From Tatumella saanichensis (GTDB lineage Bacteria; Pseudomonadota; Gammaproteobacteria; Enterobacterales; Enterobacteriaceae): 64,000 nucleotides of DNA. The notes beneath the pieces are model-generated. The model did not search any database, was not told the DNA's origin, and worked only from the letters and a program-made list of their open reading frames with translations. Below, in pieces: positions 16,499 to 25,336 of this stretch (its first letter is position 1; the number at the start of each line of letters is the position of its first letter). Made by a program: the position numbers and the translations under genes. The DNA is taken from NCBI RefSeq assembly GCF_000439375.1, contig NZ_ATMI01000031.1, positions 79,649 through 143,648 on the forward strand, given 5' to 3'.

Positions 16499-18138
16499 GG
16501 CGACTCTGCCTCCTTGATGTTTTCACGGGCGAACCTGTCAGCCTGAAGCCAAGATGGCAAAGGGATATTGCGCTCAATACAGGCCTGAATTTCACTCTGC
16601 CGCTGATCCAATATCTCTTCCCAGTCCTCACCCGCGTTTTCGGCCAACTCCATCTCGAGTGTGGACAAGCCAGCGTCTAGCCCCAGTATTGCCCCTTTTT
16701 TCTCAGCTACCGGATCCACCCAGCCCCGGCCTGGGCCCATCCAACGAGCACGTGTATAGGCAGCCCGGGCACTGATAAACTCAGGCGCACCGTTAGGCAA
16801 CGGTAGCTCCCTAAGAGCATGCAGTTCTTCAATGAAATTCATCAGGATCGGCTGGGCAAACCCCGTTGCGAAATCATCGCGGCGACGAGCCAATGTTTTC
16901 CATGCCTCGAGCATCGCCCCACGCGCGGAAGAGTAATTCACGTCTGACCAATCCTGGGTCAGCTGTTGCGTTGAAATACCGATAGCCGCCGCGCAGTTGC
17001 GTAACACTGCACTCTCAAAAGCGGCAAAATTACTGCTGGGTCGGGCAGCATTGACGGTTGTGATATCCTCACCCGGCGCAAGAATGGGTAATCGGGTGCC
17101 TTGCTGGAGAGAAATGCGTCGATCATTGTGAAAGTCGACTCGCATTTCTTGGTAGGCACCCAGCGGGGTTTCTCCGGAAGCATCCAGCGCAGCATCAACC
17201 ATCTGGTCATCATAGGGTGAAGTGACATAGGCCCCGAACACTGCATTCAGGATAGCCGCCTCAAGTTCGCTCTGATCATATCGGGTCAACATTTTCAGGC
17301 GCTGGACAATGGGTGCAAACAGGCTGCTACCTCGATGTTGACCAGCACGATCCGCATCAAAATCATGAATAACGATCGCTCGGCCCCAAGACGTTTCGCG
17401 ATTGACCCGCTCCCAAGTCAGGGTTTTCTCTCCACTCCACCAATCACCGGCATGCGCCTGACGGATGTGATAAGCAATCGGTACACCGTCCTCATCGATT
17501 TCCACACCGCCACGCAGATCTTGCAGATCGAACTGCTGACGGGGATTACTGAGCCTGTCCGGATCCACCAGCTGTACGGCGGTAGCATAGCGAGCCCTAC
17601 CGGGTGCCAGCCGTTCTGTTCGATAGTGCATGACGGCCAGGGCATCCCCGTCTATCAGTTTGTGGCGAAACCCTGTTCTTAGCATTTGGGTGACGGTTTT
17701 TTTACGTTCAATATCGCAGTAGCGATTAGGATCATCAGCCCAAGTTCGCCAAGCAGCATCGATGGCACGCCCATACTCCTTGGCCCAACAGGCATCAAAT
17801 GATTTATGCCCTGAGATATGCCGCAGTGCCCGATAATCGGCCCTCATCAGTGGCCGGAAACTGGCCCCAATCGCAGAGTCGAGGATACGGGTCACACTGC
17901 CTGCCGCCCAGCCGTCATTCCTCACCATGTCCCTGACACGGGACACAATACGGTCACGGTAGAGATTGATCTCGCTATCCGGAGACCAAAGTGCAGGCTG
18001 CCAGTTCACAAGATGATCACTCAATGAATCTGCCGCATCGTAAGGTATGCGGCCACTACCGTTGAGTGACTGTATCCGAGGCCGAGACGGTGGAAATGGA
18101 TGGCCGTTGCTATCTACTATCTGAATGTTTTTTACCAT
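16495..18138 (-). CDS. Portal protein, lambda gpB family
   Basis: This 547-residue protein has RDIVSRVRDMVRNDGWAAG-type N-terminal sequence (VRDMVRNDGWAAGSVTRILD), then GIDxAWRTWADDPNRYCDIE and DWSDVNYSSARGAMLEAWK, which are diagnostic of lambda-type portals. The dodecameric portal is the DNA gate of the head. It overlaps gpW-like and protease genes by a few bases at both ends. Confidence 0.93.
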   Translation of the reverse strand: MVKNIQIVDSNGHPFPPSRPRIQSLNGSGRIPYDAADSLSDHLVNWQPALWSPDSEINLYRDRIVSRVRDMVRNDGWAAGSVTRILDSAIGASFRPLMRADYRALRHISGHKSFDACWAKEYGRAIDAAWRTWADDPNRYCDIERKKTVTQMLRTGFRHKLIDGDALAVMHYRTERLAPGRARYATAVQLVDPDRLSNPRQQFDLQDLRGGVEIDEDGVPIAYHIRQAHAGDWWSGEKTLTWERVNRETSWGRAIVIHDFDADRAGQHRGSSLFAPIVQRLKMLTRYDQSELEAAILNAVFGAYVTSPYDDQMVDAALDASGETPLGAYQEMRVDFHNDRRISLQQGTRLPILAPGEDITTVNAARPSSNFAAFESAVLRNCAAAIGISTQQLTQDWSDVNYSSARGAMLEAWKTLARRRDDFATGFAQPILMNFIEELHALRELPLPNGAPEFISARAAYTRARWMGPGRGWVDPVAEKKGAILGLDAGLSTLEMELAENAGEDWEEILDQRQSEIQACIERNIPLPSWLQADRFARENIKEAESP

Positions 18139-18398
18139 CTGAACCTCGCAGCTCTGCGCGGACGGCTGATGATACTTAGGTCGGCCTGAAGTTGACGGAT
18201 CAGCATTCGTAAATCTGACATACTGGTCTGCTGGTAGGTAACCGAGCGGGTACCGTCTCCCTGTGTATAGGAGAACGTTACCCCCTTCTCGCCTGCCATG
18301 AGGTCAAGCAATGCTTGCTGCGCATTGGCGAGAGCCTGTAATTTCTGCGCACGCGTCATCCCCGAAAAGATACTTTCGGCAGGGTCATATCGGTACAT
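18132..18398 (-). CDS. Head-tail connector protein, lambda gpW-like
   Basis: The 88-residue product contains LQALANAQQALLDLMAGEKG, then FSYTQGDGTRSVTYQQTSMS and LRMLIRQLQADL, close to the lambda gpW pattern. gpW plugs the portal after packaging and before tail joining. It overlaps the portal gene by seven bases. Confidence 0.88.
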   Translation of the reverse strand: MYRYDPAESIFSGMTRAQKLQALANAQQALLDLMAGEKGVTFSYTQGDGTRSVTYQQTSMSDLRMLIRQLQADLSIISRPRRAARFRW

Positions 18399-18406
18399 AG
18401 CATTCC

Positions 18407-20389
18407 TTAAGGTAGGATCTGTGATAAACGACGCCGGGGCGCTGTACGGGGTGCTGGGATCTCGGCGCCCGGTTCACTGAAATCCGTCTTCTCTTCGGGC
18501 TCTTCAGGTGGTGGCAATAACCGCTCCGGCTTTTGATGAATACTCTCGACCAGAAGATTGAGCCGTAATCCGTGGTGCATCAGCCCTTTCAGGGCACCAT
18601 AGGCATACACTAAGCAGTCCAGTGCTTCATTTGCTCGTCCGGGACGTAATTGCCAGACTCGGAATTTCTGCCCCGCAGAGACTCGGGTAACCAGGCTCTC
18701 AGACAGTAACTGGCTGTAATAGCCAGGGTCGAGAAAAGCAGGGAAATGGATATAGCCGGCAGATGCTTGTCCAGCCTCAGGAGGGTCAAGGTGTAGGCGA
18801 TAGCGAATATCATCTTTTGCTGAATTGACCCCGAGGATCACTGGCCGAAATTTTGCCTTATTGCGAGGACTGAGCTTACGTATCGGCCAGACCGGCGTTC
18901 GTTTCCCCGCTACCGCTGACTCCCCTTTGATAGCCCAGATTTTCCGGCCTATACGCTCTTTGGAGAATTCATAGACTTTGTTGGTATGGTGGCCGCCGGA
19001 GTCGTGACAAACAGCGCTGAGTGTAAAGCCACGTCCGTCGGCTCGGCGCCAGATCTGCTTTAAGTAGGCATCGAGTCTTATCCAAGGTTCGTCAGTCTCC
19101 AAGTCGCCCATGATCATGTCGTGAGCGACTACCCAGCATTCCTCGTTTCGGCCCCACGCGCACACAGTCACCTCAAAGCGACTATCCTGAGTGTCCACGC
19201 CGGCGGTCAATATGGCACCACCGTCAGGAACATCTGCTGGCCAAACCTCCGCTCGGGCCAAGAGTGTTCGCTCACTGAGGGCTAAGCTACCGGCGTCCTC
19301 ATAAGGCTCTCCAAGAGTCGTATTGATGAACGTCTGACGCATCAGTGGATCATCTTTAACACTCAGCCATTCCGCCACCAGCGCCGGCCATGACGCATTT
19401 GCATGCGGGCTGTAGCCAGTCCAGATATGAAACCCGGCTTGGCCGTTAAAGGGGGCCGTCGCCCGCCATTCCCCTCTCGCTAGCATACGCGGCAGCTCGC
19501 TGTGAACGATGACACAGCCATGGTATCTGCACAGGTAAAAAGTGGTCTCAGGGAGGTGACGCCCGCTGCTGTCTTTCTCCCATTTGATGCCGTACGCCTT
19601 TTTTATGCCGCCCCACTCTAGGACCTGATATTCATCACAATGGGGACAGGGGACAAAAAAATGGCGTTGGTCACTTTCTAAATAGGCTTTTTCAATCCGG
19701 CTGATGCCCTTCACTGTCGGTGTCGAACCGAGGACAATTTTACGGTTCCAGAAGGTCTCGGAGCGTTTGGTTCCGAGCGCAATCTGATCGCCCTCAGCGC
19801 CCGCTCCGCCAGCAGGATATCCGTCGACTTCATCGAACAGAATAATGCGACAGGTAATACGCCGGAATCCACCTGGGGAGTTAGCCCCGACCAGTGTCAG
19901 GTTTGCACCATTTGAAAAGGTCTTTCTGAGGATGGTCTGATGACTGTTTTTTGCCTTAGGGTGACCCGCTATTGCTCTGAGCACGGGCGTATCACGCAGC
20001 ATAGGCGCAATCTCTGTTTTGCTGTAGTCCTCCGCATCCTCGACGCGCGGCTGCACCAGCAAGATGGGAGATGGGTCATGTACCAAGTAATAGCCCACCA
20101 CATGATCGAGTATCTTGGTATAACCCACTCGAGCAGATTTCATCACTGAGACCTGAGTTACACTGGGGTCAGTGATGGCATCCATAATGCCATCCTGATA
20201 CGGATAAGAACGAAATTTACCGGTCTGGGCACTGGTTTCTCGGGAGAGCACGGCGTATTGGTTGGCCCACTGACTTAAGGAAAGTATGGGGGGAGGCTTG
20301 ATAACCTCACGAGCTTTTCGCAGCGCGAGGCTAAACTGTTTTTGTGAGGCCGTCCTTACTGTCGATGGCAAGTTCATACAGCGCCTCAT
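18407..20389 (-). CDS. Terminase large subunit, lambda gpA family
   Basis: The 660-residue product is normal in length for GpA-type terminases. The ATPase part has VMKSARVGYTKILDHVVGYY (a variant Walker A as in lambda gpA), LLVQPRVEDAEDYSKTEI and a Walker B ILFDEVDGYP. A zinc-like CPHCDEYQVLEW follows, then the nuclease part with TAGVDTQDSRFEVTVCAWG and HDSGGHHTNKVY. The protein cuts concatemers at cos and pumps DNA into the head. It overlaps the small subunit gene by 59 bases. Confidence 0.94.
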   Translation of the reverse strand: MRRCMNLPSTVRTASQKQFSLALRKAREVIKPPPILSLSQWANQYAVLSRETSAQTGKFRSYPYQDGIMDAITDPSVTQVSVMKSARVGYTKILDHVVGYYLVHDPSPILLVQPRVEDAEDYSKTEIAPMLRDTPVLRAIAGHPKAKNSHQTILRKTFSNGANLTLVGANSPGGFRRITCRIILFDEVDGYPAGGAGAEGDQIALGTKRSETFWNRKIVLGSTPTVKGISRIEKAYLESDQRHFFVPCPHCDEYQVLEWGGIKKAYGIKWEKDSSGRHLPETTFYLCRYHGCVIVHSELPRMLARGEWRATAPFNGQAGFHIWTGYSPHANASWPALVAEWLSVKDDPLMRQTFINTTLGEPYEDAGSLALSERTLLARAEVWPADVPDGGAILTAGVDTQDSRFEVTVCAWGRNEECWVVAHDMIMGDLETDEPWIRLDAYLKQIWRRADGRGFTLSAVCHDSGGHHTNKVYEFSKERIGRKIWAIKGESAVAGKRTPVWPIRKLSPRNKAKFRPVILGVNSAKDDIRYRLHLDPPEAGQASAGYIHFPAFLDPGYYSQLLSESLVTRVSAGQKFRVWQLRPGRANEALDCLVYAYGALKGLMHHGLRLNLLVESIHQKPERLLPPPEEPEEKTDFSEPGAEIPAPRTAPRRRLSQILP

Positions 20390-20921
20390 TGATCAGTTCC
20401 TGCAGTGCCGTGACAAACCCTGTATCACTGGTAGTCGTAGCCAATGCTCTCAAGCGGGGGCCATGCTCTGGGGGAAGTGCCACTAGGCGGGTGCGTATCC
20501 GCGCATACTCCTGACTTACCTCATCGACCATCTCTTGCCAAGGCAGCAGCTGCCCTGCTTTCACCTCGTATTCAAGCTGTGCGAGCAAGGCAAAGTAATT
20601 CTCTTTCATCGTCAGGGCTTCATCACGGCTCATCGTTGCGCCTGTACGAATGATAATTCGCTCTGCGATCTGCGCCGGCGTATTTTCAGGTGCAATACCC
20701 TGTTTTCGGGTACGTGATTTTTTACTCCTACCGGGCTCTTGAGACTTTTTCGAAGAGGGCGGTACTTTCTTGGTCGCTTTTTTCCGGTAGCGCGCGATGA
20801 GAGCATTAGACGCCTCTACGAGGATCTCCTCGCCGTCCAGAACCAACCAGCCACGGGTTTTCCAAGCGGTTATCGTTTTACGGCTAACGCCGTGCAGTTT
20901 GGCAAAACCGGCCTGATTCAT
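20331..20921 (-). CDS. Terminase small subunit (Nu1-like)
   Basis: The 196-residue product begins with a winged helix-turn-helix, FAKLHGVSRKTITAWKTRGW, as in lambda Nu1. A basic linker full of lysine and arginine (residues 45-70) precedes a helical C-terminal half that would contact the large subunit. Directly upstream is a field of TGTTACC repeats, its likely DNA target. The long overlap with the large subunit gene fits terminase pairs. Confidence 0.82.
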   Translation of the reverse strand: MNQAGFAKLHGVSRKTITAWKTRGWLVLDGEEILVEASNALIARYRKKATKKVPPSSKKSQEPGRSKKSRTRKQGIAPENTPAQIAERIIIRTGATMSRDEALTMKENYFALLAQLEYEVKAGQLLPWQEMVDEVSQEYARIRTRLVALPPEHGPRLRALATTTSDTGFVTALQELINEALYELAIDSKDGLTKTV

Positions 20922-20922
20922 C

Positions 20923-21175
20923 TGTTACCTTGGTTGTTACCTGTTACCCTGAATGTGGACAGATAGTGTTACCCTAAGTTGTTACCCTGCGCTCTTTCGT
21001 GCATTAGGGTAACACTTTTACCGACTCGTTTAGTCCATCTTTTCGGTCTGTTTTCAGACACTGTTACACCACCCTAAAGCCTTATCACACAAGGCCTGTG
21101 AGCATTCTCAGCATCCCCAAAGAACCCTGCAAACAGCGCCTGAAATTCTGTTACCCAAAGTGTTACCTGTTACCC
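20923..21175. repeat. TGTTACC(C) repeat cluster, candidate cos / terminase-binding region
   Basis: Eight direct copies of TGTTACC or TGTTACCC lie at 20923, 20935, 20942, 20967, 20980, 21149, 21161 and 21168, with one inverted copy (GGGTAACA) at 21007-21014 and a partial copy at 21062. They sit directly before the small terminase gene, and between late genes and packaging genes, as lambda cos does. Inference: these are binding sites of the small terminase subunit. The cutting site itself is not identified; a run of alternating CG lies at 21207-21217. No other gene was seen in 20922-21278. Confidence 0.6.
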
Positions 21176-21278
21176 AAATTTCAAAATTTTATCGCTAGTT
21201 AAAACCCGCGCGCGCGCAATGCCCGCCCTGTTAGACCCCTAGGAAGGACCCAAAACCTGCCTGTCCCCCCCTCTATCC

Positions 21279-21917
21279 TTATCGAGCTGTTCGCATCGCC
21301 TCAGACAACGCTCTACGGATCGCCTCTGGTAATAGCGCTTGGGCCATCGTATTCGCTCGGTCCCTATAACCCAGTACGGGTTGCACTGGCAGCGCATCAC
21401 CAAAGCGTATCAGCAGTTTCATGCTTCCCTTTCTGGTAGACGGTGACGCTGTCATTGCCGCACCTTTACCGCGACGTCTGCCTTTTGTCTTACGGGGTTT
21501 TCTCCGCTGCCAGACCCCACTTACGCCGCTTGCTTTACCAATAAAGACATCAGGCCGTCCTCTGAGCTGATTAAGTTTGGTCCGTGGTAGATTGCCATAT
21601 TTATTCAGTCGGATATTTTTTGGATTCAACAGGGCCTTGCCCTTCAGGTAATGTACCCCACCCATTTCAAAAGGGCTCAGATAGGCTGCGGCGATATCCA
21701 TTACAAAGACCCGGGCCACCAGCCGCTGTTTATTGGCCCCTGATGCCCTGACAGAACCAACGGTAAAAGGGGTCGGATTGGACAGTGTGCGTTGGATAGC
21801 CGTTTGCTGGGCATCACGTATTTGCCTTGCCACGTCGGTTAACGCCCTGGCCGTCGCAAAGGGGATCTGCCGGCTGATAGCGCCGAGCTTAAGGGATAAC
21901 GCGCTAAGGTCATCCAT
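21279..21917 (-). CDS. Phage protein of unknown function upstream of cos
   Basis: The 212-residue product starts MDDLSALSLKLGAISRQIPF; AAAGGAAA at a good distance before the ATG at 21917 supports this start rather than the far upstream one, which would cover the methyltransferase gene. It contains FATARALTDVARQIRDAQQ and FEMGGVHYLKGKALLNP, and a strongly basic patch around RKPRKTKGRRRGKG. The first part resembles minor tail proteins of the HK97 gp10 type, but that is only a weak impression. It follows the methyltransferase by ten bases. Confidence 0.6.
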   Translation of the reverse strand: MDDLSALSLKLGAISRQIPFATARALTDVARQIRDAQQTAIQRTLSNPTPFTVGSVRASGANKQRLVARVFVMDIAAAYLSPFEMGGVHYLKGKALLNPKNIRLNKYGNLPRTKLNQLRGRPDVFIGKASGVSGVWQRRKPRKTKGRRRGKGAAMTASPSTRKGSMKLLIRFGDALPVQPVLGYRDRANTMAQALLPEAIRRALSEAMRTAR

Positions 21918-21927
21918 AGGGTTTCCT

Positions 21928-22542
21928 TTAATGGCGGAGGAAGGCATAACTGCTAATTCCCTCGCGCCCAAGACGGCTTTCCATGGTGTTATGTTCGACA
22001 CAACGAAAGCCTTGCGCCCTAAACCATCTGACCAGACCTTCATGTGTCCAGTACCAGATATGCTCATCTTTTCGGTAGTGGCGTGATGACAGGATATGCT
22101 CTGCGCTCTCAAACACCGGCAGCGACACAAAAACAAACTTCTGTGCCCGCTGTAGCGTTTTTTGCGGTTCATCAATGTGCTCAAGGACGTCCCACAGCGT
22201 TAACGCAGGCCAATATTGGCTATAGAGATCCCCATACAAATGCCGATGGTGCAACCACCGTACTGCTGCTGGGTTCACATCAAAGCCTAGTGCGCCGGGA
22301 TAACTGCTAACAAACTGCCCAGACCCGATCCCCACATCCAGTACCGTTCCTTGGTAGTGACGGGCGACAAACTCTAACCGTGCGGCCGTGAGCTCCCTCC
22401 CCATTGGCGTTTCTGCCAACTGCTGGTAGCGTAAAAAGTAGTCTTGGTTATAGGGTCTTTGTGGTGGAACAGGAAATCGACCCATGCCCAGTTCCGGCAA
22501 CCACACCAGCCCTGAGTTCAGCTCTTGTCTAAATATGTTCAT
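21928..22542 (-). CDS. Class I SAM-dependent methyltransferase
   Basis: The 204-residue product shows the SAM-binding motif VLDVGIGSGQFV, an acidic end of strand two at FDVNPAAV, and LWDVLEHIDEP after it, as in small-molecule methyltransferases of the Methyltransf_23 type. The substrate is unknown. Its ATG overlaps the stop of the glycosyltransferase-like gene (ATGA), so these genes form a tight operon. A sugar or glycan substrate is plausible from context. Confidence 0.78.
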   Translation of the reverse strand: MNIFRQELNSGLVWLPELGMGRFPVPPQRPYNQDYFLRYQQLAETPMGRELTAARLEFVARHYQGTVLDVGIGSGQFVSSYPGALGFDVNPAAVRWLHHRHLYGDLYSQYWPALTLWDVLEHIDEPQKTLQRAQKFVFVSLPVFESAEHILSSRHYRKDEHIWYWTHEGLVRWFRAQGFRCVEHNTMESRLGREGISSYAFLRH

Positions 22543-23444
22543 ACACCCTCAGTTTTAAAACGGGCAGAAACTTGACTGATAAACGGCAGGATGCGGGTAT
22601 CTAGATCTGAAATGGTCTTAATGCATTGATGTTGCATCTGCTGGCAATGGCAATATTCATCGGGGTAGATAAACAGGGTCCGACTCAGATCACAGCAGCG
22701 CTTGTCAGTGATACGAGAGTGGTGGTTATTTCCCCCATTACCGCCCTGCAGGCAGACCATTGGTCGCCGGTAAGCAATGGCTGCGTGAAAGATCACACAA
22801 GCTCCGGTCACGACCAGATCTGCTCGTTCCACCAGCGCCAACATCTCAGTGATACTGAGCTCACCATGATGAAATTTCTGATGGGCCATCGGCTCCTTAT
22901 CGGTGATCCATTCTTTACCCTGTTCCGTATCTGCCACACTGATGACATGCCAGCCTCTGTGCGCCAACATACGGGCGACCTGATCCACATATTGGTTAAG
23001 TGGGCCTCGACTGGCGTTATGCCATTCAGTGCGTTCTGTGGTCGGCCTTATCAGCGCAACCGGCTTACCGGCAGGAATACCGATGATCGGTAATTCATAA
23101 TGCGGTAGATCCATCAATAGGGGGGCAACACCAAACTGTTGTTCCATCGCATCGAATACACTGCCGTGTCGCAGATGATCGTTACCATAGAAGATCCGAC
23201 GGCGCACAATGCCATGTGGTATTGATTCAAAACGTACCCTGCTGCGGGCTTCATGCTTCTGTTGAGTGCGCAGCCTTGTCGCAGAGCGGACAAAGTGTAA
23301 CCTGGGAATGCCGGCATATATCTCAGGAAGTGGCGTTTTTAGCCATATTTCATGTCCGCGCGCCACCAGCGCCCTGATGAATGCCCGCTGATTAATGTTG
23401 TCACCAATACCATGCATTCCCTCGTAATAACGTTTTTCAGGCAT
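22539..23444 (-). CDS. Glycosyltransferase-like protein (GT9/heptosyltransferase type)
   Basis: The 301-residue product has GIGDNINQRAFIRALVARGHEIW near the N-terminus, a GDxxxxxPxxRALxxxxP-like arrangement seen in heptosyltransferases, and in the second half WHVISVADTEQGKEW, then VVTGACVIFHAAIAYRRPMVCL and QGGNGGNNHHS. These fit a GT-B fold. I set the start at the ATG at 23444, which overlaps the previous stop by eight bases; an earlier start would run deep into that gene. Donor and acceptor are unknown. Confidence 0.65.
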   Translation of the reverse strand: MPEKRYYEGMHGIGDNINQRAFIRALVARGHEIWLKTPLPEIYAGIPRLHFVRSATRLRTQQKHEARSRVRFESIPHGIVRRRIFYGNDHLRHGSVFDAMEQQFGVAPLLMDLPHYELPIIGIPAGKPVALIRPTTERTEWHNASRGPLNQYVDQVARMLAHRGWHVISVADTEQGKEWITDKEPMAHQKFHHGELSITEMLALVERADLVVTGACVIFHAAIAYRRPMVCLQGGNGGNNHHSRITDKRCCDLSRTLFIYPDEYCHCQQMQHQCIKTISDLDTRILPFISQVSARFKTEGV

Positions 23445-23979
23445 CCGTTGCGTTCTCAATGGTTGATAACGGGAAACAGGCCAGCGCTGTACGGCGCGAG
23501 CAGTTAAGTATTTCAGTCCCACTAACTGTGGCGGCAAAGCGCTGGTATTGCGCCTGCCAGCGTTCGGTACTGTTCAGGTCCGGATTTTTGAGTCCTGAAG
23601 GATGATCCCCATGCCAGTGTGTGCCTTCATCCACACAGCAGTCATACCCCAGGAGTAGCACGCGAGCGGCCCCCAAATTGATGGCCAACTGGATAGCACG
23701 TAGTCCGGAATTAAACGGTCCATTATCTGGGTGGGGAAAATATTGCAGGTTATAACCTTGTGCCGCGGAGATACTGCTGGTCCAGCACTCAGGACCTCGT
23801 GGGATTTCATGATAGTAGCGGCGCCACCAGCCGGCATCTGCCGCATAGAGATACTGGCAGTCCGGCACAGCTCTCCAGCTGGAGTTAATCGTCATCACCG
23901 TACCGCACGCACGTGCCCGTTGGCAGTCGCTCACCGTCAGTGACGGGCCACCGCCTATACAGATAAAGGTGTTAGTCAT
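23437..23979 (-). CDS. MptE/DUF115-like protein (GGGPSL motif)
   Basis: The 180-residue product starts TNTFICIGGGPSLTVSDCQR, the nucleotide-type loop of DUF115/MptE-like proteins, and has YLYAADAGWWRRYYHEI and ARVLLLGYDCCVDEGTHWHGDHP. Relatives in phages are often next to glycosyltransferase genes; cellular relatives act in pterin synthesis or flagellin glycosylation. The three genes 23979-21928 overlap each other by a few bases and form a cassette between the lysis side and cos, where lambdoid phages carry accessory genes. Confidence 0.65.
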   Translation of the reverse strand: MTNTFICIGGGPSLTVSDCQRARACGTVMTINSSWRAVPDCQYLYAADAGWWRRYYHEIPRGPECWTSSISAAQGYNLQYFPHPDNGPFNSGLRAIQLAINLGAARVLLLGYDCCVDEGTHWHGDHPSGLKNPDLNSTERWQAQYQRFAATVSGTEILNCSRRTALACFPLSTIENATDA

Positions 23980-24083
23980 GGGGAGTCGTTAAATGTGGTA
24001 GAGGTAAGGCCTAACATGAAAAGTAATAGGCTCAATATATTTGATATATTAACTTCCTTAAGCAGCCTTGGATTTCCCTACCA

Positions 24084-24115
24084 TTATAACTTTATGCTGT
24101 TATAAGATTTTTTTT
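24084..24115 (+). terminator. AT-rich hairpin with T run
   Basis: TTATAAC and GTTATAA form a seven-base stem with an eight-base loop, followed by eight T. It lies in the AT-rich gap 23980-24238 upstream of the beta-family gene. The stem is weak, so it might be chance. Confidence 0.35.
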
Positions 24116-24238
24116 ATGAAATATGGGTCATATCAATTATGTAGAAAATAAAATAGATTAACCTTTCAAATAACATCTATAACACCTCTCTGATAGCCTC
24201 TGGCATCAGAATATTCCAACACAGCTAAAGGAAATATT

Positions 24239-25336
24239 ATGACTTATTCTTACGTTCCTATACTCAAAACTAAAAGAGCAGAATTCACTGCGCTAAACCA
24301 ACTAAATGCCACTACCAAGTCAAAAATAATACCACTATTAGAAATAGAACCTGTCCCTATCGATCCGGATACTGAACTACCCGCTAAGTCATATGATGAT
24401 TTTCTTGCCAATTTCGGACAGAAAATTGCTACAGCCACTGATGATATTGACATGGTTTATTTGGATGGCCTTCTCATCGAAAGTCAGTTCATCTCACCTG
24501 CTGATATTTATCCTATTACAAATGCAGTAACTCAGGTGCGGGCAGCTGGGGTTCACGTAATCCCCGTGAGCTCACCTACACGCGATATGGCCTACCGCAA
24601 TGCAGTAGATACATTGATACAAGGCGAAATCTGCTTAAGGCTGACAATTGCTGACCTCGCAAACCCTCAGCTTTTAATGAACTATATCTCACACCTAGGC
24701 ATACCTTTCCAGAATATAGATATCGTCATTGACTTGCGGGATACAGTAACAGAAGACAATATCAATTTAGGCACGCAGCAAACGCTGACCTCTGGGTTCA
24801 TTAATAATTTGCCACATCTTAGTGATTATCGCAGAGTAATATTATCTTCCGGGTCATTCCCCACAGACCTCACTAATATTCCAGTAGGCTCCCATAGGTT
24901 ACAGCGTCTGGAGTGGACCCTGTGGCAGGACCTCTATCGTAGTAAAACTCTTGAGCGTTTTGTTTTGTTCAGTGATTATGGAATCCAACACCCAGATTAC
25001 ACTCGCCTTCCTACCCGTTTCCCCAGTGTATCAGCCAGTGTCAGGTATACGGTTGATGATGACTTTCTCATCTTAAGAGGTAGGAAAGCGAATCAGTATG
25101 GTTTTGAGCAATATGGGAAGCACAGCCAAGACATCGTTAACCATCCTGACTATGCTGGACAACATTTTAGTGCTGCTGACTTGATGATCCATGACTATGC
25201 ACAGACCTACGCCGCACATTTACAAAATAGCCAACCAAACCCGAGTTTTGGAAGTGCTGAAACATGGCGAAAAATCGGGCAGGATCACCATATCACTAAA
25301 GTCGTTGATCAACTCGCCAGTTTATACGGGCTTTAA
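24239..25336 (+). CDS. T4 beta-protein-like (sce7725-type) family protein
   Basis: The 365-residue protein begins YVPILKTKRAEFTALNQL, the conserved opening of beta-family (sce7725-type) proteins, and has KIIPLLEIEPVP and FVLFSDYGIQHPDY further on. These proteins have a barrel-like predicted pattern with no known activity. AAAGGAAA precedes the start. It is on the plus strand, opposite to the phage late genes around it, and converges with the nuclease-like gene 25296-25874, overlapping it by 41 bases tail to tail. Such pairs are widespread in accessory regions. A defence or exclusion role is inference. Confidence 0.8.
   Translation: MTYSYVPILKTKRAEFTALNQLNATTKSKIIPLLEIEPVPIDPDTELPAKSYDDFLANFGQKIATATDDIDMVYLDGLLIESQFISPADIYPITNAVTQVRAAGVHVIPVSSPTRDMAYRNAVDTLIQGEICLRLTIADLANPQLLMNYISHLGIPFQNIDIVIDLRDTVTEDNINLGTQQTLTSGFINNLPHLSDYRRVILSSGSFPTDLTNIPVGSHRLQRLEWTLWQDLYRSKTLERFVLFSDYGIQHPDYTRLPTRFPSVSASVRYTVDDDFLILRGRKANQYGFEQYGKHSQDIVNHPDYAGQHFSAADLMIHDYAQTYAAHLQNSQPNPSFGSAETWRKIGQDHHITKVVDQLASLYGL

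Noticed and set aside
21207..21217. Alternating CG run as the cos cutting site
   Set aside because: Alternating CG alone is no evidence of a cutting site; kept only as a remark.
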